Assembly (NCBI GenBank): GCA_964514305.1
Contig: CAZEQD010000006.1
Coordinates: 1 to 61,940, forward strand
Direction of reading: 5' to 3'
Source of the DNA: CAZEQD01 sp964514305
GTDB taxonomy: Bacteria; Acidobacteriota; Aminicenantia; Aminicenantales; Aminicenantaceae
Length of the DNA stretch: 61,940 nt
A model generated the notes under the pieces. The model was given only the letters and a program-made list of their open reading frames with translations, did not search any database and was not told where the DNA came from. Below, piece by piece: positions 60,605-61,940 of this stretch; the stretch's first letter is position 1, and the number at the start of each line of letters is the position of its first letter. The position numbers were made by a program, and so were the translations under genes.

Positions 60605-61865
60605 TTTTAGCTAAGTAAGGATTAAGCGAGAAACAATCCTCAATTTCTTGAGGAGATAATATCTTCTTTATCTCGGGATCATCTTTAACTAATTTTTTAA
60701 AGTCAAGGTGTTGATTCCAAGCTTTAAGACTGTTTTTTTGAACTAGACTGTAAGCATCTTCTCTCGATAATCCTTTTTTGGCTAAAGTAAGCATTAATTT
60801 TTGAGAAAAAATAAGACCTCGGGTTAAGTCTATATTTTTTCTCATGTTTTCAGGAAAAATTTTCCAATTTTTTATAATATCGGTTAATTCAGCTAAGATG
60901 AAGTCGGTAAGAATAAAAGTATCGGGGAAAATTATCCTTTCAGCCGAGGAATGTGATATATCTCTTTCGTGCCAAAGAGGAATATTTTCTAAAGCAGCCT
61001 GAAGATTAGCCCTAGCTAAGCGAGCTAAGCCTGAAATTCTTTCTGAGCGGACAGGATTTTTTTTATGGGGCATAGCTGATGAGCCTTTTTGGCCTTTAGT
61101 GAAGGGCTCTTCTACTTCGAGGACTTCGGTTCTTTGCAGGTGGCGGATTTCGAGGGCAAATTTTTCTAGAGACGAAGCTATTAAGGCCAAGACTGAAATT
61201 ACTTCTGCGTGGCGGTCGCGCTGGAGAACTTGAGTGGAGACTTTGGCTGGTTTTAAACCAAGTTTGGCTAAAGCATAGGTTTCAATCTGAGGATCGAGAT
61301 GAATGTAAGTGCCTACTGCTCCAGAAATCCGGCCGTAGCTTATTACTTCTATGGCCTGATTTATTCGCCGCAAATGGCGATTGATTTCTTCGTACCAGAC
61401 AAGCAATTTTACCCCAAAAGTTATCGGTTCAGCATGAACTCCATGAGTTCTGCCAATCATAATTGTTTTTTTATAACGCAATGCTTCTTTTTTAATTATT
61501 TCTTTTAAGGAAAAAAGATCTTTTTTTATTTTGTTTAAAGATTCTTTAATAAGAAGAGAGAAGGCAGTATCGACCACATCATAAGAGGTAAGGCCGAGAT
61601 GGACGAAGCGAGAGTCATCGCCTACGTATTCAGCAATAGAAGTAAGAAAGGCAACGACATCATGTTTCACTACTTTTTCTATCTCCTCGATTCTTTCTAC
61701 AGAAAATGCGGCCTTTTTTTTAATTCTTTCTAAAGCAGCTTCTGGTATTTCTCCCTTTTTTTGCCAAGCTTCACAAACTGCTAGCTCCACTTCTAGCCAT
61801 TTCTGGTACTTATTTTTTTCAGACCAGATGGCTCCCATTCCAGGGAGAGTGTACCTTTCTATCAT
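60564..61865 (-). CDS. purB: Adenylosuccinate lyase
   Basis: This 433-residue protein starts IERYTLPGMGAIWSEKNKYQKWLEVE and has KHDVVAFLTSIAEYVG, FVHLGLTSYDVVDTAF, GRTHGVHAEPITFG with the catalytic His, and the flexible signature loop GSSAMPHKKNPVRSE. It cleaves SAICAR and adenylosuccinate. It is the first gene of the purB-purS-purQ-purL run and overlaps purS. A near-consensus promoter lies just upstream. Confidence 0.97.
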   Translation of the reverse strand: MIERYTLPGMGAIWSEKNKYQKWLEVELAVCEAWQKKGEIPEAALERIKKKAAFSVERIEEIEKVVKHDVVAFLTSIAEYVGDDSRFVHLGLTSYDVVDTAFSLLIKESLNKIKKDLFSLKEIIKKEALRYKKTIMIGRTHGVHAEPITFGVKLLVWYEEINRHLRRINQAIEVISYGRISGAVGTYIHLDPQIETYALAKLGLKPAKVSTQVLQRDRHAEVISVLALIASSLEKFALEIRHLQRTEVLEVEEPFTKGQKGSSAMPHKKNPVRSERISGLARLARANLQAALENIPLWHERDISHSSAERIIFPDTFILTDFILAELTDIIKNWKIFPENMRKNIDLTRGLIFSQKLMLTLAKKGLSREDAYSLVQKNSLKAWNQHLDFKKLVKDDPEIKKILSPQEIEDCFSLNPYLAKIDFIFERALQNQS

Positions 61866-61891
61866 GGAATTTCTACTAAAAATGATTTAAA

Positions 61892-61920
61892 ATCATAACA
61901 ACATGCCTAGCGTCTGTCAA
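61892..61920 (-). promoter_or_regulatory. Sigma70-type promoter of the purB-S-Q-L cluster
   Basis: On the minus strand TTGACA (61920-61915) and TATGAT (61897-61892) are separated by exactly 17 nt. Transcription would start about 20 nt before the purB ATG at 61865. No purine riboswitch fits in the short leader. Confidence 0.7.
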
Positions 61921-61940
61921 TGACAATTAGAAACCCAAAT

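Noticed and set aside
1..61940. tRNA, rRNA genes and CRISPR arrays
   Set aside because: Reading both strands I found no T-loop-like GGTTCGAATCC context with an acceptor stem, no rRNA-like stretch and no regularly spaced repeats; short RNAs could still be missed by eye.

Overview
The window is an AT-rich bacterial chromosome segment with no rRNA, tRNA, CRISPR array or intact transposase gene that I can see. The gene content suggests a Gram-negative-type, peptide- or amino-acid-using bacterium: TonB-dependent receptor with a carboxypeptidase-regulatory-like N-terminus, outer-membrane barrels, M1 and M24 peptidases, NtrY/NtrX, class II ribonucleotide reductase. The DUF6677-like protein and general gene style fit Candidatus Aminicenantes or a related Acidobacteriota lineage. 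That placement is inference; no marker was compared.

Layout. (A) About 1-14.6 kb is an accessory catabolic region: a CocE/NonD hydrolase cut by the window edge, an ACS-type MFS transporter, a lipoprotein amidohydrolase, an M1 aminopeptidase with HEAT repeats, a GntR/FCD regulator, a TonB-dependent receptor, an MttB-family methyltransferase homologue and a secreted six-hairpin glycosidase-like protein. A decayed second copy of the GntR gene with its promoter region lies before the amidohydrolase. (B) 14.8-24.4 kb is mostly a minus-strand block: a stand-alone CHC2-type zinc finger, recO, mgtE, an AGCS symporter, ntrX, ntrY and rodZ. (C) 24.8-29.1 kb holds nfi, then ftsX/ftsE, gatB and two small membrane proteins. 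(D) 29.2-29.4 kb is a MITE-like element with terminal inverted repeats and a 9-bp direct flanking repeat, just before mutM. (E) 29.5-44.7 kb is a plus-strand run of housekeeping genes: mutM, a porin-like barrel, purA, alr, a NifU-like protein, nadA, a site-2 protease, nrdJ, nth, an AmrS-like radical SAM enzyme, pncB, archease and rtcB, with two gene relics (STAS-like, ferritin-like). (F) 44.8-49.8 kb: an M24 peptidase, a hypothetical protein, a glycosidase-like protein and polX on the minus strand. (G) 49.9-55 kb: a tandem ThyX-like protein, then a PLP aminotransferase, a DAO-family flavoenzyme and an ornithine-cyclodeaminase-family protein. (H) 55-61.9 kb, minus strand: a purine cluster purB-purS-purQ-purL, then a barrel protein, purN and tyrS, behind a near-consensus sigma70 promoter.

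The most notable points are these. PurL appears truncated to 500 residues. A 100-N scaffold gap in purQ is flanked by an exact 55-bp duplication, so it is probably an unclosed overlap. NtrX carries GSFPQA in place of GAFTGA. The ThyX-like protein splits the family active-site motifs between its two halves. ftsX seems to begin at a non-AUG codon overlapping the ftsE stop. I did not find a convincing wholly new multi-gene system. Several starts are reassigned here from ribosome-binding sites and family N-termini.
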